Shown here: piece by piece, positions 8,743 through 17,128 of the stretch
Position numbering within the stretch: position 1 is the stretch's first letter
Layout: every line of letters begins with the position of its first letter
Assembly: GCA_027686065.1 (NCBI GenBank)
Contig: JAQCTH010000026.1
Location: 1-45,995 of the forward strand
DNA from: Clostridiaceae bacterium AF10-41
GTDB taxonomy: Bacteria; Bacillota; Clostridia; Clostridiales; Clostridiaceae
Length of the DNA stretch: 45,995 nucleotides
Direction: 5' to 3'
Notes under the pieces: generated by a model
What the model saw: only the letters and a program-made list of their open reading frames with translations
Databases searched by the model: none
Told to the model about the DNA's origin: nothing
Position numbers and translations under genes: made by a program

Positions 8743-9585
8743 TTGAAAAAGAAAATTATTTATATAACTTTAAATTTTCTTTTAATACTAATATTATTTC
8801 AATGTAGTATTGAAACTAATAAAAATATTGTATCTGACAATATTAAAGGAATGAATGTTCATTTCATTGATGTAGGTCAAGGAGATTCTATATTAATTCA
8901 AGTTAATTCAAAAAACTTGCTTATAGATTCTGGTCCAAGTGTTTCCAAAGATAAGTTAGTAAAATATCTTAAATCTTTAAAAATTTCTAAATTTGATTAT
9001 GTAATAGCATCTCATCCCCATGAAGATCATATAGGAAACATGAGCTATATAATTGATAACTTTGAAATTTTAAATTTCTATGCTCCTAAAGTAGAAAGTA
9101 ATACAAAAGCATTTGAAACAATGGTAGAATCTCTTGTAATAAAAGATTTAAAAATTAAAGTACTAAAACCTAATATTAAGTCAATAAATCTTGGAGAAAA
9201 TACTAAAGTTGAAGTTTTTTCACCTATATCTAATAAATATGAAAACTTAAACAATTTTTCTTCTATTATAAAAATTTCCTACGGAACCACTTCTTTTCTA
9301 TTTACTGGTGATTCAGAAGAGCTTTCTGAAAAAGAAGTTTTAACGCAAGGATTTGATTTAAAAAGCGATGTACTAAAGGTAGGACATCATGGCTCTTCAT
9401 CTTCAACTTCAAAAAGATTTTTAGATGCTGTTGACCCTTCTGTTGCAGTAATATCTGTTGGAGAAGATAATAGTTATGGACATCCTTCACAGGAAGTTTT
9501 ATCTAGATTAAAAGATTTACCTATTTATAGAACAGATTTAGATGGTAATATCTTAATAAAATCAGATGGCCATTCTTTGAAATGA
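8743..9585 (+). CDS. Secreted ComEC/Rec2-type metallo-beta-lactamase protein
   Basis: The 280-residue protein has an N-terminal export signal (residues 4-20) with C21 in a poor lipobox (LFQC), so it may be a lipoprotein. The mature part is a metallo-beta-lactamase fold of the ComEC C-terminal type: FIDVGQGDS (41-49), the metal ligands HPHEDH (91-96), FTGD and LKVGHHGSS. It contains no competence-channel membrane domain. Such free-standing proteins are probably secreted hydrolases; a nuclease or phosphodiesterase role is a guess from the fold. The start is TTG with AAGGAG nine bases before. It ends in a terminator shared with the convergent gene. Confidence 0.8.
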   Translation: MKKKIIYITLNFLLILILFQCSIETNKNIVSDNIKGMNVHFIDVGQGDSILIQVNSKNLLIDSGPSVSKDKLVKYLKSLKISKFDYVIASHPHEDHIGNMSYIIDNFEILNFYAPKVESNTKAFETMVESLVIKDLKIKVLKPNIKSINLGENTKVEVFSPISNKYENLNNFSSIIKISYGTTSFLFTGDSEELSEKEVLTQGFDLKSDVLKVGHHGSSSSTSKRFLDAVDPSVAVISVGEDNSYGHPSQEVLSRLKDLPIYRTDLDGNILIKSDGHSLK

Positions 9586-9620
9586 TAGATGCTCCTAATT
9601 ATTTAGGAGCATCTATCATT
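9581..9620. terminator. Bidirectional terminator
   Basis: A perfect 17-bp stem (9581-9597 and 9604-9620) with loop ATTATT between convergent genes. It includes the stop codon of the plus-strand gene. Confidence 0.85.
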
Positions 9621-9649
9621 TAAGAATTTACTCTTAAATTAATATTTAA

Positions 9650-10432
9650 TTATTTTATTTCTTCTATTGTTTGCTCTTCTTTAATTAAAGTTTCTTCTTC
9701 CTGTTTAATTGTATCTTCTGAAGCATTTTTAACCTTTGATACATCTATTTCTTCTATTTCCTGTATTTCCTGTATTACTTGTTCTTCTTCATCCTTCTTT
9801 ACATATGCTTTCCAAAGCATATATATATTATATAAATTAGTTACATCTTGCTCATTATATAGGAGTATTGTTTCTATTTTTTCTCTAGGCATTCTTAAAA
9901 TATATTCTCTATCTTTCAGAACTTTATTGAAGGTTTTTGCTAAGTTGGAACCACTAATAAGATCTCCTTCTCTATGAATATTAAAATCTTTTTCTAAATT
10001 TTTTAATCCTATTGAGTGCCCCATTTCCTTTTCATATTCTCTTTGGATATCTATATCCTCAAACTCCTTAGAGAAATTAAATGCTATTCTATACTTTTTA
10101 AATAAATAATTAATTACAGTATAGTCGTTATTCCCAGAGAAAGTAACAATTGCTTTTTTTCCTTTTCTTTTCATATTAACAAAATATCTCTTTGCCAAAT
10201 CTAATATCTGCAGCACTTCTCCCTTATTTTCAATCATATACTGAGTTACATATAATTTGTTGTTTTCATAAATACATGCTCCAAAAACACCTATACATTT
10301 GGGTTTTTTATATACATAATGCTCTAAATCAAAAAATATTAGTTCCTCCGGAGATCTATTTATTGAATCTGTTTTTAGCATAAAATCTCTTGTTAAAGAA
10401 TCAACCTCTATTATATTTTCTCTAATAATCAC
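9650..10432 (-). CDS. RNase H-like DEDDy exonuclease, YprB type
   Basis: A 260-residue protein with a ribonuclease-H-like fold of the YprB type. Acidic residues in the right order are visible: FFDLEHY (D35, E37), SGNNDYTV (first acidic of motif II) and LYNEQDV (YxxxD motif III), pointing to a DEDDy 3'-5' exonuclease. Residues 215-260 form an acidic glutamate/isoleucine-rich tail of low complexity. The substrate is unknown. The start is GTG; the overlapping ATG leads at once to a stop. It is preceded by a modest GAGTGG ribosome binding site and has no operon partner. Confidence 0.7.
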   Translation of the reverse strand: MIIRENIIEVDSLTRDFMLKTDSINRSPEELIFFDLEHYVYKKPKCIGVFGACIYENNKLYVTQYMIENKGEVLQILDLAKRYFVNMKRKGKKAIVTFSGNNDYTVINYLFKKYRIAFNFSKEFEDIDIQREYEKEMGHSIGLKNLEKDFNIHREGDLISGSNLAKTFNKVLKDREYILRMPREKIETILLYNEQDVTNLYNIYMLWKAYVKKDEEEQVIQEIQEIEEIDVSKVKNASEDTIKQEEETLIKEEQTIEEIK

Positions 10433-10726
10433 ATTACCACTCTTTCTTCCTTATCATTATCACCTTTAAATTCTCTGTTTTATCTTATAATATTATATCA
10501 CCTTTTATAACAATATAAAAATAAATATATGTGTTTCAACTAATAATCTACATAATTATAAATTAAAAAAGTAATTTAATTAACTAGACTATTTATTACA
10601 ACTCATATAAATTTTAATATTCCTACTTATATAATATTATGTAATTTATTATATGTTCTCTATACTTATAATCTGTAAAAGAATATTTTTTTATTAATGA
10701 TTATAATTAATAAATTCTTAAAAGCA
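10433..10726. other. AT-rich intergenic region between the nuclease gene and feoA
   Basis: Divergent spacer. Apart from presumed promoters I see no gene, repeat or clear RNA structure in it; the defined feoA promoter starts at 10727. Confidence 0.4.
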
Positions 10727-10781
10727 TTGACTACTTTTTCACATTTTGTTATTATATTTATATGATAATGATTTTCAATAC
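10727..10781 (+). promoter_or_regulatory. feoA promoter with Fur-like operator
   Basis: A good promoter is visible: TTGACT (10727-10732), 17-base spacer, TATTAT (10750-10755). Just downstream, where transcription should begin, GATAATGAT at 10764-10772 matches the first half of the classical Fur box perfectly, and the following bases (TTTCAATAC) match the second half partly. This predicts repression by an iron-loaded Fur protein. Confidence 0.65.
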
Positions 10782-10792
10782 GAGGTGACAGT

Positions 10793-11014
10793 ATGAGTTT
10801 ATGTGATTTAAAATTAGGAGAAAAAGCTATAATAAAATATATTGAAGGTGATGATAAGCTTGCCAAAAGATTATTAGCCCTTGGTTGTATTGAAGGTACG
10901 GAAATTCGATTTAAAGGAATAGCACCTCTTGGTGACCCAATAATAGTTAATCTTAGAGGCTTTGATCTAGCTATTAGGAAAAAAGATGCTAAAAATATCT
11001 TTTTATCTGTATAA
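10793..11014 (+). CDS. feoA: Ferrous iron transport protein A
   Basis: A 73-residue FeoA protein: a small SH3-like domain with the family pattern LGxxAxIxxI early and the central LLALGCIEGTEIRF stretch. FeoA is a cytoplasmic accessory of the FeoB Fe2+ channel. GAGGTGA precedes the ATG. The promoter carries a Fur-like box. The next gene encodes a FeoB-associated peptide, but no feoB lies between or beside them, which is unusual for this operon. The channel must be elsewhere in the genome, perhaps with its own feoA. Confidence 0.88.
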   Translation: MSLCDLKLGEKAIIKYIEGDDKLAKRLLALGCIEGTEIRFKGIAPLGDPIIVNLRGFDLAIRKKDAKNIFLSV

Positions 11015-11074
11015 CCAAAGTATCTTTTATAATATCTATAATAATTATATTATTTATAAAAAGAAGGTGTTTTC

Positions 11075-11242
11075 GTGGAAATATTAATTACTTTAATTAT
11101 TGTAGCCTTTGCTGGTACTACAATATATAAATCTATAAAGAAGTCTTCTAAAGGTGGTGGCTGCAACTGTGGTACCTGTTCTGACCATTGTCCAATGTAT
11201 GAAGATGATTCAAAGGGAATTAAATTGGCAAAGAAAAACTAA
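11075..11242 (+). CDS. FeoB-associated Cys-rich membrane peptide
   Basis: A 55-residue open frame with a GTG start after AAGAAGGTG. It has one N-terminal membrane helix (EILITLIIVAFAGTTIY), a short basic stretch, then the cysteine cluster GCNCGTCSDHCPM typical of the FeoB-associated Cys-rich family. Four cysteines and a histidine could bind metal. The gene follows feoA by 60 bases and shares its terminator, so both are probably iron-repressed. Its function in iron uptake is not proven for any member I know of. Confidence 0.8.
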   Translation: MEILITLIIVAFAGTTIYKSIKKSSKGGGCNCGTCSDHCPMYEDDSKGIKLAKKN

Positions 11243-11248
11243 AGATAG

Positions 11249-11288
11249 AATGGCTTAATAAAATTTAATTAAATTTTATTAAGCCATT
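11249..11288. terminator. Bidirectional terminator
   Basis: An 18-bp perfect stem (11249-11266 and 11271-11288) with loop AATT between the feo genes and argS, which converge here. Confidence 0.85.
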
Positions 11289-11293
11289 TTAAA

Positions 11294-12985
11294 TTACATC
11301 TTATCTACAACTTCAATTCCTAATAAAGCTAAAGAATTTTTAATAACTTGACATGTTGCTTTTACTAAACCTAATCTTGCTTCTTTTAATTCCTCATCTT
11401 CTAGATTTAATACAGAATGTGCATTATAGAATTTATTGAATGTTTTGGCAACCTCAATTGCATATCTTGTAACAATTGATGGTTCTAGTTTTTCAGTTGC
11501 TAAATGTATTTGCTTCGCAAATCCTTCTAAAGTTTTTACTAATTCAAACTCTTCCTTTGATATAAGTTTAGAATAATCTGCATTTCCTTTAAGTTCTCCA
11601 GCTCTTGTTAATATGCTATTTGCTCTTGCATATGAATATTGAACATAAGGACCTGTTTCACCATCAAATGAAAGCATTTCTTTCCAATCAAATACTATAT
11701 CTTTTTCTCTTGAATTCTTTAGATAAGTAAATACTACAGCACCAACACCTATCTTCTTAGCTACTTCCTCTTTATTATCTAAATCTGGATTTTTTTCATT
11801 TATTACTTCTAAAGTTTTATCTATAGATTCTCTAATTAAATCATCTAATAAAATAACTTCGCCTTTTCTAGTTGAAAGTTTTCTATCTGCAAATTTTACA
11901 AGCCCAAATCCTACATGAACACAATCTTTTGCCCATTCATGTCCTGCAAGCTCTAACACCTTAAATACTTGCTTAAAGTGTAAAGCTTGTGGTGTTCCAA
12001 CTACATATATGCTCTTATAGAAATCATATGTTTTCTTTCTATACATGGCTGCCGCTAAATCCCTAGTTGCATATATTGATGCTCCATCACCTTTTAACAC
12101 GATACATGGAGGCATATTATACTCATCTAGCATAACTACTTGCGCTCCATTACTTTCTACTAACAAGTTCTTTTCCTTTAACTCATTTACTACAACATCC
12201 ATTTTATCATTATAGAATGCCTCTCCTGCATATGAATCAAATTTAACATCAAAAATTTCATATATTCTTTCAAACTCTTTTAAACTTAAATCTCTAAATC
12301 TCTTCCATAAGACTTCTACTTCTTTGTCACCATCTTCTAGTGCTTTAAAATAAGCTCTTCCTTCATCTTCAAGTGAAGACTCTTTTTCTGCTTCATCATG
12401 GAATTTAACATATATTCTTAAAAGCTCATCTATAGCATTCTTTTCTAATGCTTCTTCATTTCCCCATCTTTTATAGGCAGATATAAGCTTCCCAAATTGA
12501 GTTCCCCAATCTCCTAAATGATTTATTCCTTGAACATCGTATCCTTCTTTTTTAAAGATCTTATATAGAGAATTTCCTATAGCTGTTGTAAATAAATGCC
12601 CAACATGAAATGGTTTTGCTATATTAGGTGATGAATATTCAACACAAATAGTTTTTCCTTCTCCAATATTAGATGAACCGTATTCATCTCCTTCACTTAA
12701 TACTTTTTCTATTGTATTTTTAGTAAATATACTTTTATCCGCAAAAAAATTAACATATGGTCCAATATTAGTTATCTTTTCAAATCCCTCATTATCTATT
12801 TTACTTGCTAATTCCTCTGATATCATATTAGGAGCTTTTCTGAAAGCTTTTGCTAGTTGAAAGCACGGAAATGCATAATCTCCCATATCACTCTTTGGTG
12901 GAATTTCAATTAATTTTTCTATACTTTCAATATCCATATCAACATGTTTACTTATTGCTTGCGCAACTTTTTTCTTGTAATCCAT
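11294..12985 (-). CDS. argS: Arginyl-tRNA synthetase
   Basis: A class I aminoacyl-tRNA synthetase of 563 residues. It shows the N-terminal Add-1 domain, the HIGH-type signature FHVGH within [14 protein letters not shown], the diverged KMSKS region LSTRKGE, and the C-terminal DALR anticodon-binding domain. It charges tRNA-Arg in the cytoplasm. I place the start at 12985, where AAGGAGGA stands at normal spacing; an upstream in-frame ATG adds eight residues without a site. Expression is controlled by the T-box leader directly upstream. The gene is monocistronic. Confidence 0.95.
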   Translation of the reverse strand: MDYKKKVAQAISKHVDMDIESIEKLIEIPPKSDMGDYAFPCFQLAKAFRKAPNMISEELASKIDNEGFEKITNIGPYVNFFADKSIFTKNTIEKVLSEGDEYGSSNIGEGKTICVEYSSPNIAKPFHVGHLFTTAIGNSLYKIFKKEGYDVQGINHLGDWGTQFGKLISAYKRWGNEEALEKNAIDELLRIYVKFHDEAEKESSLEDEGRAYFKALEDGDKEVEVLWKRFRDLSLKEFERIYEIFDVKFDSYAGEAFYNDKMDVVVNELKEKNLLVESNGAQVVMLDEYNMPPCIVLKGDGASIYATRDLAAAMYRKKTYDFYKSIYVVGTPQALHFKQVFKVLELAGHEWAKDCVHVGFGLVKFADRKLSTRKGEVILLDDLIRESIDKTLEVINEKNPDLDNKEEVAKKIGVGAVVFTYLKNSREKDIVFDWKEMLSFDGETGPYVQYSYARANSILTRAGELKGNADYSKLISKEEFELVKTLEGFAKQIHLATEKLEPSIVTRYAIEVAKTFNKFYNAHSVLNLEDEELKEARLGLVKATCQVIKNSLALLGIEVVDKM

Positions 12986-13020
12986 TATTATATCCTCCTT
13001 AAGTTTCACTTTTAATTAAA

Positions 13021-13272
13021 AAATAAAAAATCCGTCTCTTAAATAAATAAGAGACGGAGAACTTCCGCGGTACCACTCTGATTGCATAAAATGCCACTCA
13101 ATGCTTTAACGCAGCAATACGAACTATCCTACTAATAAAATTTCAGTAGCTATCTCCAAGACTCTCTTCCTAATATTCTATCTTATAAGGCTTACACCAA
13201 CCCCTTACTCGCTTAAAGAATCAAATATAGTACTCTTCTCTTCATTGATATTAATACTTATTTTATTTTAAT
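13021..13272 (-). promoter_or_regulatory. T-box leader of argS
   Basis: Read on the minus strand, the leader has a stem I region with AGTA and GGTG-type elements, the T-box GTGGTACCGCGG (about 13066-13077) that binds the tRNA acceptor end, and an 11-bp terminator stem (13031-13041 with 13048-13058) followed by T residues. Uncharged tRNA-Arg should favour the antiterminator and switch argS on. An AGA or AGG codon in stem I (about 13165-13180) may be the specifier, but I could not fix it by folding. Confidence 0.88.
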
Positions 13273-13278
13273 ATAAAC

Positions 13279-13308
13279 ATTATACATAAACAAAACTTTT
13301 ATTGTCAA
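13279..13308 (-). promoter_or_regulatory. argS promoter
   Basis: TTGACA (13303-13308) and TATAAT (13279-13284) on the minus strand with an 18-base spacer; transcription would start near 13272 at the 5' end of the T-box leader. Confidence 0.7.
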
Positions 13309-13409
13309 CATAAAAGGTATATATAATAATTCATAATTAGTAATTATATACTTATAAGTTTAAATATTAATCTTTTACTAAATACAGCAATGTCTTTTTA
13401 TAAACTTTT

Positions 13410-14057
13410 TTAAAATATTAATCCTAAAATTCCAAAAGCTATTTTACTAAATAATTCAATTATTAAACCTGAAGGTATTGCTAATATATATCTTCCTAAT
13501 AAGACCACCCCTATAAGAATAAACATTTGATATTGATAAAGAATATCTGCAACTTTATAAAAGTTTTTAGGACTTAGCTCCTTAAATAATTCAAATCCTG
13601 CAAGACCAGGAAGTGGTATTAAATTAAATATAAATAAATTTATATTTATTATTGATATATATTGTAAAGCCATGCCCACAATATTGTATGATGATGAAGG
13701 AACTATTTTATATGCTGTAATTGCCCATAATCCATATATAAACATAGCAATAAATCCTACTAACAAATTTGCAAGAGGTGCTGCTATAGTTACCTTTATT
13801 GCATCCTTTTGTCCTCGTTTGTATGCCCTTGGATTAGTATCTAAAGGCTTAGTCCATCCAAAGCCAACTAATAATATCATTATAAAGCCCATTAAATCTA
13901 TATGAGCTGCTGGATTTAATGTTAATCTACCTTGAAATCTTGGTGTTTTATCGCCTAATTTATCTGCTACTTTAGCTTTGGCATATCCTTGTGCTACAAA
14001 AGCTATTAATATTGCTGGCACTGCCAATATCTTATTTAATAAGTAATCTACTCCCAT
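13410..14057 (-). CDS. Site-2-protease-family membrane protein lacking catalytic residues
   Basis: The 215-residue protein aligns along its whole length with small M50 site-2 proteases: several membrane helices, the conserved LGD-TP--GRLTLNP-AHID block (35-54), FGW-KP (66-71) and the NLIPLP loop (145-150). Active members have HExxH in the first helix and a metal-binding Asp in PPLDG. Here the HExxH positions read Q23-G24-Y-A-K27 and the Asp is A153 (PGLAG). All expected zinc ligands are gone, so it should not be a protease; it may bind or scaffold membrane proteins. Start at ATG 14057 (a GTG directly upstream is possible). AAGGAGG precedes. Confidence 0.8.
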   Translation of the reverse strand: MGVDYLLNKILAVPAILIAFVAQGYAKAKVADKLGDKTPRFQGRLTLNPAAHIDLMGFIMILLVGFGWTKPLDTNPRAYKRGQKDAIKVTIAAPLANLLVGFIAMFIYGLWAITAYKIVPSSSYNIVGMALQYISIININLFIFNLIPLPGLAGFELFKELSPKNFYKVADILYQYQMFILIGVVLLGRYILAIPSGLIIELFSKIAFGILGLIF

Positions 14058-14136
14058 CACTCTACTCCTCCTTGTTCTTTTTATGATTATATCATATTTA
14101 TTAAAGCAAAGTTCATATTTACATTTTTTTAATAAA

Positions 14137-14166
14137 AAGAAGCTCTACTTAAAAGTAAAGCTCTTT
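14137..14166 (-). terminator. Probable terminator of the LCP gene
   Basis: An imperfect stem (AGAGCTTTACTT pairing with AAGTAGAGCTTCT, one wobble and one bulge) followed by T-rich sequence on the minus strand, just past the LCP stop codon. Confidence 0.6.
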
Positions 14167-14171
14167 AAACT

Positions 14172-15545
14172 TTATGGCGTTGAAGTAGCTGCTCCAGTTC
14201 CTCCTGTTGGTGGATTCGTTGTTCCTCCTCCTGTTGGTGGATTCGTTGTCCCTCCTCCTGTTGGTGGATTCGTTGTTTCTCCTCCTGTTGGTGGATTCGT
14301 TGTTTCCCCTCCTGTTGGTGGATTTGTTGTTTCCCCTCCTGTTGGTGGATTTGTTACTGGTGTTTTTTCTTTCTCTGGTACTGGATCCGGTGTTTTTTCT
14401 GCATTTTTATCATTATAATCTTCTGGCTTTATGTTATATAATGCATTATATCTTGCTTCTTCTGCATTATATCTTGCAGCTGCATTTTCTACTGATAATA
14501 AATCAAATTCTTCTGGATTAGGTGATTTATTCTTAAATATAAAGTCATAAAGTATCTTTGAATTTTGCTTAAGATCTATTAATAAACACCAACCTCTATC
14601 CTTATACAAATTATCTCTTGCTATAAGTTCAGTTTGCGGTATTTGTAATCTCTCAAAATTTAAATTAGGCAATTTATAAATTGTATAAGCTAAATTTAAT
14701 GCTTCTGGTATATCTATATTAGCTTTTACATGTTGTGATAATGTATTAGCTACTCCTACATATTTAATAGGATTAACTTCTTTAAGCTTTGAAGCTACTT
14801 CATATAATACTGCTGCTTGCCTCTCGCCTCTCTCAAAGTTTCCATTACCAACATATCTAATTCTTGCATACGATAAAGCTTGCTGTCCATTTACCTTTTG
14901 AAGTCCTGTTTCAGTAATTGGAGGAGAATTTACACCTGTTGCTTCGCCTATATATTTATTTATTTCATCTATTTCATAGTCTTTAATATCAACTTCTATT
15001 CCACCTATTTCATCTATTATAGCTTCAAATCCCCAGAAATTAACTATAACATATTTATCTAAATGTAAATTAAAGTTTTGTTCTATAGTCTCCATTAATA
15101 AAGCCGCTCCACCTTCTGCACCACGAAGTTTTCCTTCATCATTTTGTTCAGCACTTCCAAAAGCAAAAGCTGCATTTATTTTGTTTTCACCATATTCAGG
15201 TATATCAACTAATGTATCTCTCATTATTGTTGTTAATTTAACATTTTTATTATTATTATCTAAAGTGGCTATAATAATAGAATCAGATCTTGCTGGTTCA
15301 TCCAATGTCCTTCCATCAGTTCCTATTAATAATACATTTGTAATTCCATCCACTTCATTATAGCTTGCTTCTTTTTTGACCTCAGGCTTATATTCTACAT
15401 AAATTCTATTTCTTAAACTATTATACCACCATACTGCTGTTGCTATTATTACTGCTAATACACTTAACACTGATATTAATATAACTTTATTTCTTGTTTT
15501 CTTCTTAGATTTTTTTCTTTTATTCGTTAACTCATTCTCGCTCAT
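14172..15545 (-). CDS. LytR-CpsA-Psr (LCP) family cell-wall glycopolymer ligase
   Basis: A 457-residue membrane protein: basic cytoplasmic N-terminus (1-21), one membrane helix (about 22-44), then an extracellular LCP domain (about 70-330) with the signatures NVLLIGTDGR, RSDSIIIATL, TTIMRDT and DKYVIVNFWGFE, and an arginine-containing LSYARIRYVGNGNFERGERQ motif. LCP enzymes move undecaprenyl-phosphate-linked polymers onto peptidoglycan. The tail (about 400-457) is low-complexity: six NPPTGG units, probably a wall-spanning or flexible spacer. GGGAGG precedes the ATG. It stands alone with its own terminator. Confidence 0.9.
   Translation of the reverse strand: MSENELTNKRKKSKKKTRNKVILISVLSVLAVIIATAVWWYNSLRNRIYVEYKPEVKKEASYNEVDGITNVLLIGTDGRTLDEPARSDSIIIATLDNNNKNVKLTTIMRDTLVDIPEYGENKINAAFAFGSAEQNDEGKLRGAEGGAALLMETIEQNFNLHLDKYVIVNFWGFEAIIDEIGGIEVDIKDYEIDEINKYIGEATGVNSPPITETGLQKVNGQQALSYARIRYVGNGNFERGERQAAVLYEVASKLKEVNPIKYVGVANTLSQHVKANIDIPEALNLAYTIYKLPNLNFERLQIPQTELIARDNLYKDRGWCLLIDLKQNSKILYDFIFKNKSPNPEEFDLLSVENAAARYNAEEARYNALYNIKPEDYNDKNAEKTPDPVPEKEKTPVTNPPTGGETTNPPTGGETTNPPTGGETTNPPTGGGTTNPPTGGGTTNPPTGGTGAATSTP
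14200..14361 (-). repeat. 27-bp coding tandem repeat, six units
   Basis: Six consecutive 27-base units, nearly identical, encode NPPTGG followed by ETT or GTT in the C-terminal tail of the LCP protein. Such in-frame arrays change length by slippage, so copy number probably varies among strains. Confidence 0.9.
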
Positions 15546-15814
15546 CCAAATTCCTCCCTTACTTTACCTTACTATTATATAACTAAGATTTATATTCTTA
15601 CAACAATATCCATTAAAATTATACTAAATTTATCTGTCATAATTGTTACAAATATATAACAATTATATATTTTTTAATTATTTACTTTAATTATTTGCTT
15701 TATATGAATTATTTACTCTATATGAAGTAAAAATAATTTAAAAAATGAAATTTTTCATTAATATAGTTTAATTTTATACTTATTTGGTAATAATAGTAAC
15801 AAGGAGTGATAAAC

Positions 15815-16459
15815 ATGGATAATTCAAATAATAATTTAAATTCAAAATCCAGAAGTGGAAATTTAAATAAAAAGCAAAAAGCTGCTATATTAGTTTCATT
15901 TATTTCTTTATTAGCTGTTTGTTTTTGTCTAAGCTATTTTGTAACTGATTATTTTACTAATCCTAATAGATTAACTAATAATGAAGAAAGTGAAAATAAA
16001 ACTGTATATAGTGAAAATGATAAATATTTAGCTGATAATATTTATATTACTTTAAAAACAAATGATAATATAGATATGTCAGAAAACTTACTAAATTTAA
16101 AGAAAAAATTAAATTTAGATGATAATCTTACTAAAGAAGCTTTATCCGAGAAACTTTCTGATGATGGCTACGTTCTTTACGAATGGGATAATAATAAATT
16201 AATTTATACCCGTGATTCAGCTACAAACATTAATAAATTTGAAGCAAATAAATATTATTTAGGTGAAGAAAATGGATATATAAGCTTATTTAAAACTGAT
16301 TCCAATGGAAATATAATAGAATCAGAAAAAAAGATTTATTCAAATTCAAAACCACTAGCTAATTTACCAGAAATAGATCAAAATTATATAAAAGAAAATA
16401 AATTTTCATTTGATACAAAGGATGAAGCATTACAAAAATTAAGTGAAATGATTTCTTAA
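15815..16459 (+). CDS. Membrane-anchored protein of unknown function
   Basis: A 214-residue protein with an asparagine- and lysine-rich cytoplasmic N-terminus (1-22), one membrane helix (about 23-46) and an extracellular, acidic, lysine- and asparagine-rich remainder without cysteines. I recognise no domain. The ATG at 15815 lies eight bases after AAGGAG; a GTG overlapping that site is not a credible start. It is divergent from the LCP gene, from which a 270-base spacer separates it; this hints at a cell-envelope role but nothing more. Confidence 0.65.
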   Translation: MDNSNNNLNSKSRSGNLNKKQKAAILVSFISLLAVCFCLSYFVTDYFTNPNRLTNNEESENKTVYSENDKYLADNIYITLKTNDNIDMSENLLNLKKKLNLDDNLTKEALSEKLSDDGYVLYEWDNNKLIYTRDSATNINKFEANKYYLGEENGYISLFKTDSNGNIIESEKKIYSNSKPLANLPEIDQNYIKENKFSFDTKDEALQKLSEMIS

Positions 16460-16485
16460 TTATCATTCTATTTATCTTACTGAAA

Positions 16486-16674
16486 TTATATATAGCAACT
16501 ATTTTACTTACATTGGCTAATTCAAAATAATCAAGTTCTTCTAAAAGAAAAATGTAGAAATCAGTTAATCAACTATGCTTAGAAGAGCATGTTATGGAAG
16601 TTGATAGCATAATTTACAATCTAAGAGAGAAAATAAAGCAAAAACATAATAGAAAAAAATTCTTTGATATTTAA
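16486..16674 (+). pseudogene. Probable decayed open reading frame
   Basis: One reading frame, interrupted by stops at 16528 and 16555, still reads like protein and ends in a 38-codon open stretch (16558-16671) rich in charged residues (LEEHVMEVDSIIYNLREKIK). A terminator-like hairpin follows at 16756. I could not name the parent family; a transposase remnant is possible. The rest of 16460-17128 is very AT-rich and without visible genes. Confidence 0.35.
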
Positions 16675-16755
16675 TCTAAGTAAAAAAATCTTTATGTTCT
16701 GAAATTTCATATAAATATAAATATCTAAGACTGAAGCTTATATTTTAAGTATTAG

Positions 16756-16813
16756 AGTAATGTCATTAAAACATTTAAGTACAAATATGCTTAAATATTT
16801 TAATGATATTACT
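16756..16813 (+). terminator. Long terminator-like hairpin
   Basis: A 26-bp stem (16756-16781 with 16788-16813) containing a few G-U pairs, loop CAAATA, followed by a run of T on the plus strand. It follows the decayed frame rather than an intact gene. Confidence 0.7.
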
Positions 16814-17128
16814 TTTTTTATTTTTTATAAGTTTCTTCATTGAATCTTTAATTTATTAATATACAGAATATCATAAATTATTAAGGGAATAAATAAACTA
16901 TATAAATTAAAATATAATCTGTATTTTTTCTTTATATTTTGATTTTTTTTCACATTTTAAGACAAAATAGTATAAATATAATATGTATTTAATTAAAATT
17001 TTTATATAAAATTTAAAATTATAAAATTGTAATAAATTTTTTATATTTTTTTATTTACTTATTTACATTAAGCTATTAATATATATTTATTGCCCTAAAA
17101 AATTTATTCCAAATCGGAGGTTTGTTTT

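Noticed and set aside
12985..13009. Earlier in-frame start for argS
   Set aside because: The AAGGAGGA site is positioned for the ATG at 12985 and would lie inside the longer version.
14200..14361. Possible CRISPR array from regularly spaced repeats
   Set aside because: The units are directly adjacent without spacers and encode a protein repeat.
14083..14521. Plus-strand open frames with repeated PPVGGFVV and LLLVDSLF units
   Set aside because: They are antisense shadows of the tandem repeat in the LCP gene.
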